Shown here one piece after another: positions 1 to 6,868 of a stretch of DNA of 10,690 nt (position 1 is the stretch's first letter; each line of letters starts with the position of its first letter). Below the pieces are notes generated by a model. The model saw only the letters and a list, made by a program, of their open reading frames with translations. It made no database searches and was not told where the DNA came from. The position numbers and the translations under genes are program-made. The stretch comes from Eubacteriales Family XIII. Incertae Sedis bacterium (GTDB lineage: Bacteria > Bacillota > Clostridia > Peptostreptococcales > Anaerovoracaceae), in contig JAITNA010000152.1 of assembly GCA_031290715.1 (NCBI GenBank), positions 1 to 10,690 on the forward strand, read 5' to 3'.

Positions 1-111
1 TGCGAAGGTGTTATTATTACATTGCAACGTGCTGTGGTTCACATGTAAGACCGGTTGACGACACAGTGTGTTGTTTTTTTGTGAGAAAATGGATTTGGAG
101 GCAGAATCATA
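1..111 (+). promoter_or_regulatory. Upstream region of the MFS gene
   Basis: No coding sequence is evident here. GGAGG at 97-101 lies 10 nt before the ATG at 112 and supports that start. A TTGACG at 55-60 could be a -35 box, but no good -10 lies 16-18 bp downstream (the sequence there is T-rich). TTACAT (17-22) and ATGTAA (43-48) form a widely spaced inverted repeat that might be an operator half-site pair. The ribosome-binding site is reasonably clear; the promoter and operator are guesses. Confidence 0.35.
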
Positions 112-1314
112 ATGGAACAAGGACAGGCTGGAAAAGAAAAAACGCGGATTTGGACGAGGGATTTCACCTTGGCGACGTTGGCGGGCTTGTTCTCGGCCAT
201 GGTTTTCTATATCACGCTGACGACGCTCGCCATGTACGCCGGCCGCTCGTTCGGCACGGGCGCCGGCCTGTCGGGCTTGGTCGCGAGCATCTTCATTCTC
301 GGCGGCGTGGCCGGCAGGATTTTCAGCGGAAGATATTTGGATCGCGTCGGGCGCAGGCGGCTCGTCCTGATCGGGGGCGTCCTGTTTTTCTTGATCAGCC
401 TGACATACCTGCTTCCCGTCGGGCTCGGGGCTTTGCTGGCAATCCGTTTGCTGCACGGCGTTACATTCGGAATCGTCCACACGGCTTTGGCCACGATCGT
501 CGTGGGTTTCATCCCGCCCAAAAGACGCGGCGAAGGCATCGGTTTCTTCTCCTTGAATTTTGTAATCGCGACGGCGCTTGGGCCGTTCATCGGCCTGTCG
601 GTAATCCGGCATTTCTCCTATACGATGCTGTTCGCCCTGTGCGCGGGCTCCGCTTTGCTCTCTCTGCTGTTCGCGGTTTTCATCCATATCGAAAAACCGG
701 TGTTCACGGAAGAACAGCTTGCGCGCCTTCACGCCCGGTTTTCACTTCGGGATATCTTTGAAACAAAAGCGCTGCCGCTCGCGTTTGTGATTATCCTATT
801 GAGCCTCTGCTATACCGGCGTGACGGCTTTTCTCGATTCCTATACCACCGGGCTTGGCATGGCGTCTGTCGCCCCGATATTTTTCGTCGTGTACGCGGCG
901 TTCATTTTGCTGATCCGCCCGCTCGCGGGGAAATTGCTCGACCGAAAAGGCGATAACATCGTAATGCTGCCGACGCTGCTGTGCTTCGTTTGCAGCCTGC
1001 TGCTGCTGAGCGCCGCGAAAACTTGGCCGATGTTCCTGTTTGCGGCCGTGCTGATGGCGCTCGGCTACGGGAACATTCTGAACATCGGGCAGGCGATCGC
1101 CATCAAATCCGTAGACGTCCACCGGATCGGGACGGCCACCTCGACCTACTTCGTTTTTTCCGACGCGGGCATGGGGATCGGCCCGCTGCTCATGGGCGCC
1201 GTCTGTTCCCGCGCGGGCTTCCCGCCGATGTACAGAGCGGAAGCCTGTATCGCCGCGGCCGCATTGGTTTTGTATTGCGTGCTGCACGGGAGGTTCGCGG
1301 GAAAGGTTCGGTAG
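112..1314 (+). CDS. MFS transporter, 12-TM type
   Basis: A 400-residue inner-membrane permease of the major facilitator superfamily; the substrate cannot be read from sequence. The protein is hydrophobic throughout, with about a dozen predicted membrane spans in two halves. The loop after TM2 carries the MFS motif A signature, GRIFSGRYLDRVGRRR at residues 68-83, and a weaker counterpart (RPLAGKLLDRKG) occurs in the second half, as expected from the internal duplication of the fold. Length is normal for the family. The ATG at 112 follows GGAGG by 10 nt. The gene stands alone: it ends 30 bp before the stop of a convergent minus-strand gene, and no clear terminator separates them. A drug or metabolite exporter is as likely as an importer. 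The family is secure; the substrate is unknown. Confidence 0.9.
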   Translation: MEQGQAGKEKTRIWTRDFTLATLAGLFSAMVFYITLTTLAMYAGRSFGTGAGLSGLVASIFILGGVAGRIFSGRYLDRVGRRRLVLIGGVLFFLISLTYLLPVGLGALLAIRLLHGVTFGIVHTALATIVVGFIPPKRRGEGIGFFSLNFVIATALGPFIGLSVIRHFSYTMLFALCAGSALLSLLFAVFIHIEKPVFTEEQLARLHARFSLRDIFETKALPLAFVIILLSLCYTGVTAFLDSYTTGLGMASVAPIFFVVYAAFILLIRPLAGKLLDRKGDNIVMLPTLLCFVCSLLLLSAAKTWPMFLFAAVLMALGYGNILNIGQAIAIKSVDVHRIGTATSTYFVFSDAGMGIGPLLMGAVCSRAGFPPMYRAEACIAAAALVLYCVLHGRFAGKVR

Positions 1315-1344
1315 ATGACGCGGAGCGGGCAGCGGGCGCGGGAC

Positions 1345-2121
1345 TCAAAACCGGATCGGCTCTCCTGCTTTTGGCACTATGACTTTGATGCCGGGGCGCT
1401 GTTCTTTCATCGCGGCGAGGAAGGGGGTCAGGTCTACGTTGCGCGAGGCCGGCGGGAACGCGTCGTCGAAATGGTCGAGCAGGACCGTTCGCGGGGACAA
1501 TTCCCGCATCATCTCTATGGCGTATTTGAGATTGTTCGTGTGCCCTTGGTAGGGGAGGATCAGCACATCGGGCCGCGCGTAATCCTTTGTAACGATTCCG
1601 GGCGGCAGGGCCATACTGCCGAGCAGGAGTATGGTCTTTTCTTCGGTTTCGATTTTGAAGATTAGCGTTTCGCCCTTTTCCAAAAAGTGCGGGTGCGTTT
1701 TTCGGATAAGGGCGCGGTTTTCCGGGTATTTCAACATACGCGGGCTGAGGAGCGTGCGCAGGACTAAGGGCGGGTCGAATTTCGCGTGTTTGCCTTTGAG
1801 CGCTATGACCCGGACCGGGCCGAAGGAGAGCGTGCCGCCGGGCGCAACAGGCACAATCCGCGACGCGTCCGTGCCGGCGTTTATTAACGTTATTCGGGGG
1901 GTTTTGGTGCAATATACGACGGCGCCGTTTTTCGCGAGGGCCGGCGTGTTCAGGAGGTGATCCAAGTGGCCGTGCGTGATCAGGATGTTCGGGAAGCCGT
2001 GAAAGACCTCGGGCCGGGTGGGGGTCGCGGCGCCGGGCAGCGGGACGAAGGGGTCGAAAAGGAGCCTTGTCCCCTCCGATTCGAGCGCGATGGACGCGTT
2101 GCCGTGCCAAGTGATGTTCAT
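1345..2121 (-). CDS. MBL-fold metal-dependent hydrolase (UPF0173-like)
   Basis: A 258-residue cytoplasmic metallo-beta-lactamase-fold protein. The defining HxHxDH metal motif is present as HGHLDH at residues 50-55 (H50, H52, D54, H55), preceded by the typical early strand with FDPF (22-25). A late His, H217 in LLDHFDD, is placed to act as a distal ligand. Size and layout resemble UPF0173 or ascorbate-6-phosphate-lactonase-like hydrolases rather than beta-lactamases or RNases; the substrate is unknown. The reading frame stays open upstream to 2400, but that part is Arg-rich antisense of the phosphatase gene. The start is therefore placed at the ATG at 2121, where the protein begins with the family-like MNITWHGNAS. 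This ATG overlaps the TGA of the upstream HAD gene (ATGA) and has only a weak Shine-Dalgarno, which suggests translational coupling. Confidence 0.85.
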   Translation of the reverse strand: MNITWHGNASIALESEGTRLLFDPFVPLPGAATPTRPEVFHGFPNILITHGHLDHLLNTPALAKNGAVVYCTKTPRITLINAGTDASRIVPVAPGGTLSFGPVRVIALKGKHAKFDPPLVLRTLLSPRMLKYPENRALIRKTHPHFLEKGETLIFKIETEEKTILLLGSMALPPGIVTKDYARPDVLILPYQGHTNNLKYAIEMMRELSPRTVLLDHFDDAFPPASRNVDLTPFLAAMKEQRPGIKVIVPKAGEPIRF

Positions 2122-2936
2122 CTGAGGTACGCCGCCATTTCCCCGAGGTCCGCGAATACGGCGTCGGGCGCCACGCCGGAACCGGCGACATCCTCCGCGC
2201 GCGTTTCGCCCGACAAGACGAGGAAGCCTTTCGCGCCGTTGTTGACGCCCGCGGCGACGTCTGTATAGAGCCGATCCCCCACGAACGCGATGTCCGCGGC
2301 GGCGTACCCGGTCGCGGACAGAATCATATCCGGCGTTTCGGGAAACGGTTTGCCGAGATAGCGCGGCGGCCGCCCTGCCGACAGCGCGACGGCGGCGCAA
2401 AGGGCCCCGCAGTCCGGGATGAACCCGGTTTCGGTGGGGCAGTTGATGTCGGGATGGGTCGCCAGAAATACGGCGCCGTTTCGGATGGCGCTGCAGGCGC
2501 GTTCCAATTTATAATAATTCAGTTCGGTGTCGAACGCGCAGACGACGACGTCCGGCCGTTCCCTGCCGGCGATGTCCGGCGGGCCTTCGGCAAGATTGAT
2601 TCCGCTCTCGCGAAACTGATTTCTCAGGGCTTCGGTCCCCATCAGGAACACGGACTCCCCTTTGTGAAAAGTTTCCAAGTAACGAATCGTTACATCGCCG
2701 GAAGTCATGATACCGGATCGGTCGATTTCGCAGCCCATCCGCTTGAGTTTCTCGATGTACAGCTCGGGCGTCTTTGAGGAGTTGTTCGTGAAAAACAGGA
2801 AGTCTTTGCCGCTTTCCCGGATCGCGTCAAGGAACGGGAGCGACCCTTTGAAAATCCGGTCCCCCAGATAGAACGTCCCGTCCATGTCCAAAACGAACAG
2901 TTTCACATCTTTCAGGATATCTTTTTTTATCGCCAT
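2118..2936 (-). CDS. HAD-IIA family sugar/nucleotide phosphatase (NagD-like)
   Basis: A 272-residue cytoplasmic phosphohydrolase of HAD subfamily IIA (NagD, 4-nitrophenylphosphatase and glycerol-phosphatase relatives). All four HAD motifs are visible: motif I DMDGT with nucleophile D17 and acid/base D19; motif II TNN at 50-52; motif III Lys K196 in LGKPFPET; motif IV GDRLYTD at 220-226 with D221 and D226. The C2-type cap lies between motifs II and III. The frame is open 8 codons further to a TTG at 2960, but the ATG at 2936 is chosen because GGGAGGG ends 5 nt before it and the protein then starts at the usual distance from motif I. It is the first gene of a two-gene operon with the MBL hydrolase. 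Its leader is occupied by a MITE-like insertion whose target repeat begins 24 bp upstream of the ATG. The natural substrate is not identifiable. Confidence 0.9.
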   Translation of the reverse strand: MAIKKDILKDVKLFVLDMDGTFYLGDRIFKGSLPFLDAIRESGKDFLFFTNNSSKTPELYIEKLKRMGCEIDRSGIMTSGDVTIRYLETFHKGESVFLMGTEALRNQFRESGINLAEGPPDIAGRERPDVVVCAFDTELNYYKLERACSAIRNGAVFLATHPDINCPTETGFIPDCGALCAAVALSAGRPPRYLGKPFPETPDMILSATGYAAADIAFVGDRLYTDVAAGVNNGAKGFLVLSGETRAEDVAGSGVAPDAVFADLGEMAAYLR

Positions 2937-2999
2937 CGAAGCCCTCCCGCGCGGATTCAAGTACTATGTGTCTATTCAGACCCCTGCTAAAATGTTGTC

Positions 3000-3036
3000 A
3001 TTCTTGGGGCCGCCGCTTGCGGTGGATCCCGAGAAT
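3000..3036. repeat. Internal hairpin 1 of the MITE-like element
   Basis: ATTCTTGGG (3000-3008) pairs with CCCGAGAAT (3028-3036) with one wobble. The enclosed CCGCCGC/GCGGTGG forms a second stem with one G-T pair and a TT apex. The flanks TTGTCATTC (2995-3003) and GAATCCAG (3033-3040) reappear inverted around hairpin 2, so the two hairpins are diverged inverted copies of one REP-like unit. Confidence 0.7.
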
Positions 3037-3058
3037 CCAGAGGTAAATATGTCACTGG

Positions 3059-3078
3059 ATTCCCGCATTCGCGGGAAT
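3059..3078. repeat. Internal hairpin 2, ATTCCC-N8-GGGAAT type
   Basis: A perfect 8-bp stem, ATTCCCGC (3059-3066) and GCGGGAAT (3071-3078), closes on the 4-nt loop ATTC. It fits the pattern ATTCCC-N8-GGGAAT known from the dRS3 repeats of Neisseria; homology is not claimed. GAATGACAA at 3075-3083 is the exact reverse complement of TTGTCATTC at 2995-3003, so the middle of the element could also form one long cruciform. Confidence 0.75.
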
Positions 3079-3143
3079 GACAAGGTTTCTGCCGCATACC
3101 TCTGAATAGACACAGTACTATAGTAGTGTTATTATTTCAATCT

Positions 3144-3168
3144 TATCACATGTTCGGTGTGATATACT
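3144..3168 (+). promoter_or_regulatory. Probable promoter with operator dyad for the AKR operon
   Basis: TATCACA (3144-3150) and TGTGATA (3158-3164) form a perfect 7-bp inverted repeat with a 7-nt spacer. The right arm runs into an extended -10: TG at 3160-3161 followed after one base by TATACT at 3163-3168. No good -35 is visible, which suits an extended -10 promoter. A dyad covering the -10 would be expected to act as a repressor operator. The dyad is seen directly; the regulator is unknown. Confidence 0.5.
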
Positions 3169-3178
3169 ATGACATTGC

Positions 3179-3186
3179 GAGGTGAT
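3179..3186 (+). promoter_or_regulatory. Strong Shine-Dalgarno that sets the AKR start
   Basis: GAGGTGAT matches eight consecutive bases of the anti-Shine-Dalgarno complement. It overlaps an in-frame GTG at 3182, which therefore cannot be the start, and lies 4 nt before the GTG at 3191, which is taken as the start; TTG at 3188 would be too close. Confidence 0.6.
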
Positions 3187-3190
3187 TTTG

Positions 3191-4336
3191 GTGGAATACA
3201 GAACAATCAAAAAATTGGACATAGACGTCAGCGTCGTCGGGCTTGGCGGCGAGCATTTGGACGGGAAGCCCTATGCGGACGCCGAACGCGTCATACACAC
3301 CGCGCTCGACGCCGGCGTCAATATCATGGACCTCTTCATGCCGGGCGATGAGATTCGCGCGAACATCGGGCGGGCGATCCGCGGGCGGCGGGACAAGGTC
3401 ATGATTCAGGGGATGATCGGCTCCGTCGATGTCGGCAAACAGTACGATATCAGCCGGGAACCTGCGACTGTCCGGCGTTACTTTGAGCGCTTGCTCGCCT
3501 GCCTTGATACGGACTATATCGATTTCGGTATGCTTTTTTTCATCGATTCGGACGCGGCTTTTGAGAAGGTATTTGAGGGCGATAGCTTGGCCTACGCGCG
3601 GCGCTTGAAACAGGACGGAACCATTCGCGGGATCGGCGCCAGTTCGCACGACCCGGTCGTCGCGCGCAGGATGGTCGAAACAGGCGAACTGGACCTTCTG
3701 ATGTTCAGCGTCAATCCGGCTTTCGACATGATGCCGCCGGGCCTGACGCCGGACACGATGCTTGATGATGAAAACTTTGCGGCCGCGGCGGGCATTCAGC
3801 CGGACCGCGCGGCCCTTTACAAAGCCTGCGAACGCGAACACGTCGCTGTCACGACGATGAAAACGCTCGGCGCCGGCAAATTGCTTTCGCCCGCGCATAC
3901 GCCTTTCCGGGGGGCGATGACGCCCGCGCAATGTATCGCGTATGCCCTTGACCGCCCCGCCGTCGTCAGCGCCCTCATCGGCTGCAAGACAGCGGAGGAA
4001 GTGAGCGAGGCGTTGAAATACCTTTCCATGGGCGCGGAGGAGCGAGATTACTCGGAGATTCTCGGCGGCGAACACGGCAATTTTAAGGGGAACTGCGTGT
4101 ACTGCAACCACTGTCTGCCTTGCCCTGCCGGGATCGACATCGCGGCGCTGACCCGCGATCTCGATATCGCGCGGGCGGGTGAGGGCATCGCCCCGCCTTC
4201 CGTCGTTTCGCATTACGGCGGCCTTTCCGCGCACGGCTCTGATTGCACCGCTTGCGGGCATTGTGAAAAACGCTGCCCCTTTGATGTCCCCGTTATTGAA
4301 AACATGCGCTGTGCCGCGGGAGTATTCGGACTATGA
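3191..4336 (+). CDS. Aldo/keto reductase-like protein with two C-terminal 4Fe-4S cysteine clusters
   Basis: A 381-residue protein starting at GTG. Residues about 1-280 follow the AKR TIM-barrel pattern: VVGLGGEHL near the N-terminus, AGVNIMD at 41-47, NIGRAIRGRRDKV at 58-70, DTDYIDFGM at 106-114. The C-terminus has two ferredoxin-type clusters, CVYCNHCLPCP (C302, C305, C308, C311) and CTACGHCEKRCP (C352, C355, C358, C362), so it probably carries two 4Fe-4S centres, as in COG1453-type predicted oxidoreductases. The AKR catalytic tetrad looks degenerate. D47 is kept, but the following loop (LFMPGDE) has no Tyr, the usual Lys strand reads VMIQGM, and the usual His after the DYID segment is replaced by Phe (MLFFID, F116-F117). 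An electron-transfer or non-classical redox role is therefore more likely than a standard NADPH carbonyl reductase. The TGA overlaps the ATG of the next gene (ATGA). Confidence 0.85.
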   Translation: MEYRTIKKLDIDVSVVGLGGEHLDGKPYADAERVIHTALDAGVNIMDLFMPGDEIRANIGRAIRGRRDKVMIQGMIGSVDVGKQYDISREPATVRRYFERLLACLDTDYIDFGMLFFIDSDAAFEKVFEGDSLAYARRLKQDGTIRGIGASSHDPVVARRMVETGELDLLMFSVNPAFDMMPPGLTPDTMLDDENFAAAAGIQPDRAALYKACEREHVAVTTMKTLGAGKLLSPAHTPFRGAMTPAQCIAYALDRPAVVSALIGCKTAEEVSEALKYLSMGAEERDYSEILGGEHGNFKGNCVYCNHCLPCPAGIDIAALTRDLDIARAGEGIAPPSVVSHYGGLSAHGSDCTACGHCEKRCPFDVPVIENMRCAAGVFGL

Positions 4337-6147
4337 AAAAACCTCTTCGATTTTTGGGCTGCCTGATTCTGATCATCCTTCTAACGGTGTCGGCCGCCGG
4401 CTGCGGCGGGATGCCATCCGGCGGCACAGGCGGCGCGAATCCGGACGGCGCGTCCGCGTCTGCGTCGCTGACAGAAGCGGACACGGCCTTCGACGCGTTT
4501 ACAGACGAATTGTTCCGCAAATATGTTTCCGCTGATACGATTACGCTCAATTTCCTGCTCATCCATCCCGAAAACTACGGGGTGGAAAAACCGAGCCCGA
4601 CCTTTGGCGATTTCGGGGAAGCCTACTTCCGCGAGTCGCTGGCCGAGGACGCGGAAAGCCTTGAAACCCTGCAGGGCATCAAACGGAAAACCTTGAGCCC
4701 CGATCGGCAAATCACCTACGACATCCTCTTTGACTTGTTGGAATCGGGCCTTGATTCCGAGGAATATCTCTATTTCGATGAGATTCTTGAGCCCATGCTC
4801 GGCTTCCAGGCCAATCTGCCTGTGTATCTGGCAGAATACCGATTTGACGAAAAAGGCGACCTTGACGAATACATCGAGCTGCTCGGCGCGCTGCCGGAAT
4901 ATTTCGAGAAAATCGCCGTGTTTGAACGGGAAAAGAAAGCGCGGGGGACGTTCATGCCTGTAAAATCCGCCGCCGCGGTGATCGAGCAGATGGAGGATTT
5001 CACGGCCGATCCCGAGGGAAATCTTTTGATCGGCGTCTTTTCTGACAATCTTGCGGAGATTTCGGACTTGACCGACGAAGAGCGGGCCTCTTATGAAGAA
5101 GCAAACCGAAAGGCCGTCCTTGAAATCGTGATTCCGGCCTACAACACGCTCAGCGGCGTAATGCGCGAACTCAACGAGGGCAACACGCGCACATCGGGCC
5201 TAGGCGCCATCCCCGGCGGCAAAGATTATTATTCCCTCTTGGTCAAAAGCTCGACGGGCTCTGATCGCAGTGTGGAGGAAATCGACGAAATGCTGAGCGC
5301 GGAGCTGGACCGCGGCATTGCCGAGATCACGGAAATCTATCAAAACACGCCGCAGGCCTATGAGGATTCGCTCGATCCGGACTATCCGGAAACGGAGCCG
5401 GAGCAAATTCTGAAATTTCTGCGCGGGGCGGTCGGTGCGGATTTCCCGGCGGTCGCGGAGGGCAGCTCCTTTGAAATCAAATACGTCGACCCCTCGCTCG
5501 AGGACTATTTGAGCCCCGCGTTCTTCCTCATCCCGCCCATCGACGGGACAGGGAAAAATGCGATCTACATCAACAAAGGCTCGGACCAGACGAACAGCGA
5601 ACTCTTTCCGACGCTTGTACACGAGGGCTATCCGGGGCATCTCTACCAATTTGAGTTTGCGCGGGGCCTTGGCCTGGCGCCGATTCGCTACCTTTTGAAC
5701 ATGAGCGGATATGAAGAGGGTTGGGCGACCTATGTGGAGATACAATCTCTGCGATTTGCGGGGCTGAAGGACGAGGAAAGCGCCGCGTTCGCGGACGACC
5801 GCCTATACCGGCTCTGCTTGCAGGCAAAAGCCGACATCGGCGTTCATTATTATGACTGGAGCGCGGACGACGTCGGGAAGATGCTTGCGGAGTACGGCAT
5901 TCCGGCGAGCAGCGCGGAGGCCGTGTATGATTCGGTTTTGGACAATCCCGCGAACATCCTGAAATATATCGTCGGCTGCCTTGAATTCACGGAACTGCGA
6001 GGACGGGCGGAGGAAGCGCTCGGTTCGGATTTTGACGCGGTTTCTTTCCACCGGGCCTTGCTTGAAAACGGGGCCGCGCCGTTCAGCGTCGTATCCGATC
6101 ATATCGACCGGTGGATTAAAGAAGAAAAGCTGCAGGTCGCGGCGTAA
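4333..6147 (+). CDS. DUF885 family lipoprotein, putative zinc peptidase
   Basis: A 604-residue protein with a lipoprotein signal peptide: MKKP, a hydrophobic stretch at about 5-21, and a lipobox ending AAGC with C24 as the lipidated residue, followed by a Gly/Ser-rich linker to about residue 45. The mature protein should sit on the outer face of the membrane. The DUF885 signature HEGYPGH lies at 430-436 (H430, E431, H436, an HExxxH zinc site), and GYEEGWATYVE at 459-469 supplies a likely third ligand, E462, a gluzincin-like arrangement. DUF885 proteins are annotated as putative metallopeptidases without a settled substrate. The length is usual for the family. GGGAG at 4318-4322 precedes the ATG by 10 nt, and the ATG overlaps the stop of the AKR gene, so the two are cotranscribed and probably coupled. 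It converges on the next gene. Confidence 0.9.
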   Translation: MKKPLRFLGCLILIILLTVSAAGCGGMPSGGTGGANPDGASASASLTEADTAFDAFTDELFRKYVSADTITLNFLLIHPENYGVEKPSPTFGDFGEAYFRESLAEDAESLETLQGIKRKTLSPDRQITYDILFDLLESGLDSEEYLYFDEILEPMLGFQANLPVYLAEYRFDEKGDLDEYIELLGALPEYFEKIAVFEREKKARGTFMPVKSAAAVIEQMEDFTADPEGNLLIGVFSDNLAEISDLTDEERASYEEANRKAVLEIVIPAYNTLSGVMRELNEGNTRTSGLGAIPGGKDYYSLLVKSSTGSDRSVEEIDEMLSAELDRGIAEITEIYQNTPQAYEDSLDPDYPETEPEQILKFLRGAVGADFPAVAEGSSFEIKYVDPSLEDYLSPAFFLIPPIDGTGKNAIYINKGSDQTNSELFPTLVHEGYPGHLYQFEFARGLGLAPIRYLLNMSGYEEGWATYVEIQSLRFAGLKDEESAAFADDRLYRLCLQAKADIGVHYYDWSADDVGKMLAEYGIPASSAEAVYDSVLDNPANILKYIVGCLEFTELRGRAEEALGSDFDAVSFHRALLENGAAPFSVVSDHIDRWIKEEKLQVAA

Positions 6148-6221
6148 GGGAGCGTTACGAAATAAATCGGACAAATTTGGCGCAGGATTTTTTCGGCATG
6201 CAAGACGGCGGAACCCGCGGG

Positions 6222-6821
6222 TCACTTTGCGCCGAAAGACCACCGAAACACTTTCTTGAGCGCGGGCAGAATGAGAAAAGCAAGCGTCCCGCCGGCGGCG
6301 GCCATGAACAAATTCGGAAGGGAAACCGCCGCGGAAATGAACGCGGCCTGTTTCTCGATCAATCCGAGGATGACCGGAATCACGAGCCTGACGACGCTGA
6401 AATAAATGATGAGGAATTTCAACGACGCCGCAATGATCAGCGCCAGTACCCACGTCGCGTACTGCGGGATTTTTTGCCAGTTTCCGATATGGGACCAAAG
6501 CAAAATCAAGCCGATGTTGCCAAGGACAATGAGCGGAATAATGGACCAGTCCGGCCCGATCCCGATCATTTTCGCGAAAATAGGCGAAAATACCCCCACC
6601 GCGGCGCCCGTTGACGGACCGCAGACGACGACGGATACAATGAGAATCAGGTTGACAAGCACGCCCGTGACCAAGGTTGAGCCAAACTGGGCAGTAGCAA
6701 ACTGAACCACAACCAAGCCGGCGATAAAGGCCGCCGTGCGTGTGATCCAAAGCGCTTTGCCCTTCAAGGTGATCGGCGCCTCTTCCCGTTTGTCAAACTG
6801 CATTACCTTATCTGTAATCAT
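6222..6821 (-). CDS. Multi-span membrane protein, probable ECF transporter S component
   Basis: A 199-residue integral membrane protein. A charged N-terminus (residues 1-27) is followed by about five or six hydrophobic segments, roughly 28-48, 50-67, 73-88, 94-111, 122-152 (long, perhaps two spans) and 163-187. The segment CGPSTGAAVGVFSP (67-80) and the overall size fit substrate-capture (S) components of energy-coupling factor transporters, which bind a vitamin or similar ligand and dock on a shared ATPase module encoded elsewhere. The family call is from general resemblance, and the substrate is not predictable. Two starts are possible: ATG at 6821, used here, and ATG at 6803 (MQFDKREE), the latter preceded by AAGG only 2 nt away. 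A strong promoter just upstream would leave a leader of only about 3 nt for the 6821 start. No good terminator is seen in the 74 bp separating it from the convergent DUF885 gene. Confidence 0.65.
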   Translation of the reverse strand: MITDKVMQFDKREEAPITLKGKALWITRTAAFIAGLVVVQFATAQFGSTLVTGVLVNLILIVSVVVCGPSTGAAVGVFSPIFAKMIGIGPDWSIIPLIVLGNIGLILLWSHIGNWQKIPQYATWVLALIIAASLKFLIIYFSVVRLVIPVILGLIEKQAAFISAAVSLPNLFMAAAGGTLAFLILPALKKVFRWSFGAK

Positions 6822-6830
6822 GTCTTTTTC

Positions 6831-6859
6831 ATTATATTATCAAAGGAAGCAAATGTCAC
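6831..6859 (-). promoter_or_regulatory. Sigma-A type promoter for the S-component gene
   Basis: On the minus strand, GTGACA (6859-6854) is followed after exactly 17 bp by a perfect TATAAT (6836-6831). Transcription should begin near 6824, about 3 nt before the ATG at 6821, which implies a leaderless message for that start or initiation at the internal ATG at 6803. Confidence 0.65.
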
Positions 6860-6868
6860 GGGCTTTAC

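Larger units (their letters stand above)
2968..3113. mobile_element. MITE-like element, 146 bp, 13-bp TIRs, 8-bp TSD
   Basis: The ends are perfect 13-bp inverted repeats: GTGTCTATTCAGA at 2968-2980 and TCTGAATAGACAC at 3101-3113. They are flanked by a perfect 8-bp direct repeat, AGTACTAT, at 2960-2967 and 3114-3121, which looks like a target-site duplication. The interior has no convincing coding capacity and contains two hairpins arranged as inverted relatives of each other. This is the architecture of a miniature inverted-repeat element mobilised in trans. An 8-bp duplication occurs with several transposase families (for example IS256, IS66 and ISL3), but the TIR was not matched to any of them. 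Because AGTACT is itself palindromic, the exact border could shift by a few bases. Confidence 0.75.

Noticed and set aside
1190..2191. Minus-strand 333-residue frame across the MFS end and MBL gene
   Set aside because: Pro/Arg-rich shadow frame without motifs; the MBL frame carries the HxHxDH site.
2122..2400. Upstream extension of the MBL hydrolase frame to 2400
   Set aside because: The added 93 residues are Arg-rich low-complexity sequence antisense to nothing and out of frame inside the HAD gene on the same strand; family homology starts at the ATG at 2121, which overlaps the HAD stop.
2937..2960. TTG start for the HAD phosphatase at 2960
   Set aside because: The extension includes the Shine-Dalgarno itself, and ATG at 2936 has ideal spacing to GGGAGGG.
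3167..4261. Long 364-residue frame on the minus strand opposite the AKR gene
   Set aside because: It lacks recognisable motifs and has the His/Arg-rich composition of an antisense frame in GC-rich DNA; the plus strand has clear Fe-S motifs and a strong ribosome-binding site.
6148..6221. Terminator between the convergent DUF885 and S-component genes
   Set aside because: A short GCGG/CCGC stem and a later A-run on the minus strand exist, but they are not adjacent as an intrinsic terminator requires.
5803..6750. Minus-strand 315-residue frame overlapping DUF885 and the S-component gene
   Set aside because: It is out of frame with the hydrophobic S-component protein and runs antisense through the DUF885 C-terminus; no family signature is visible.
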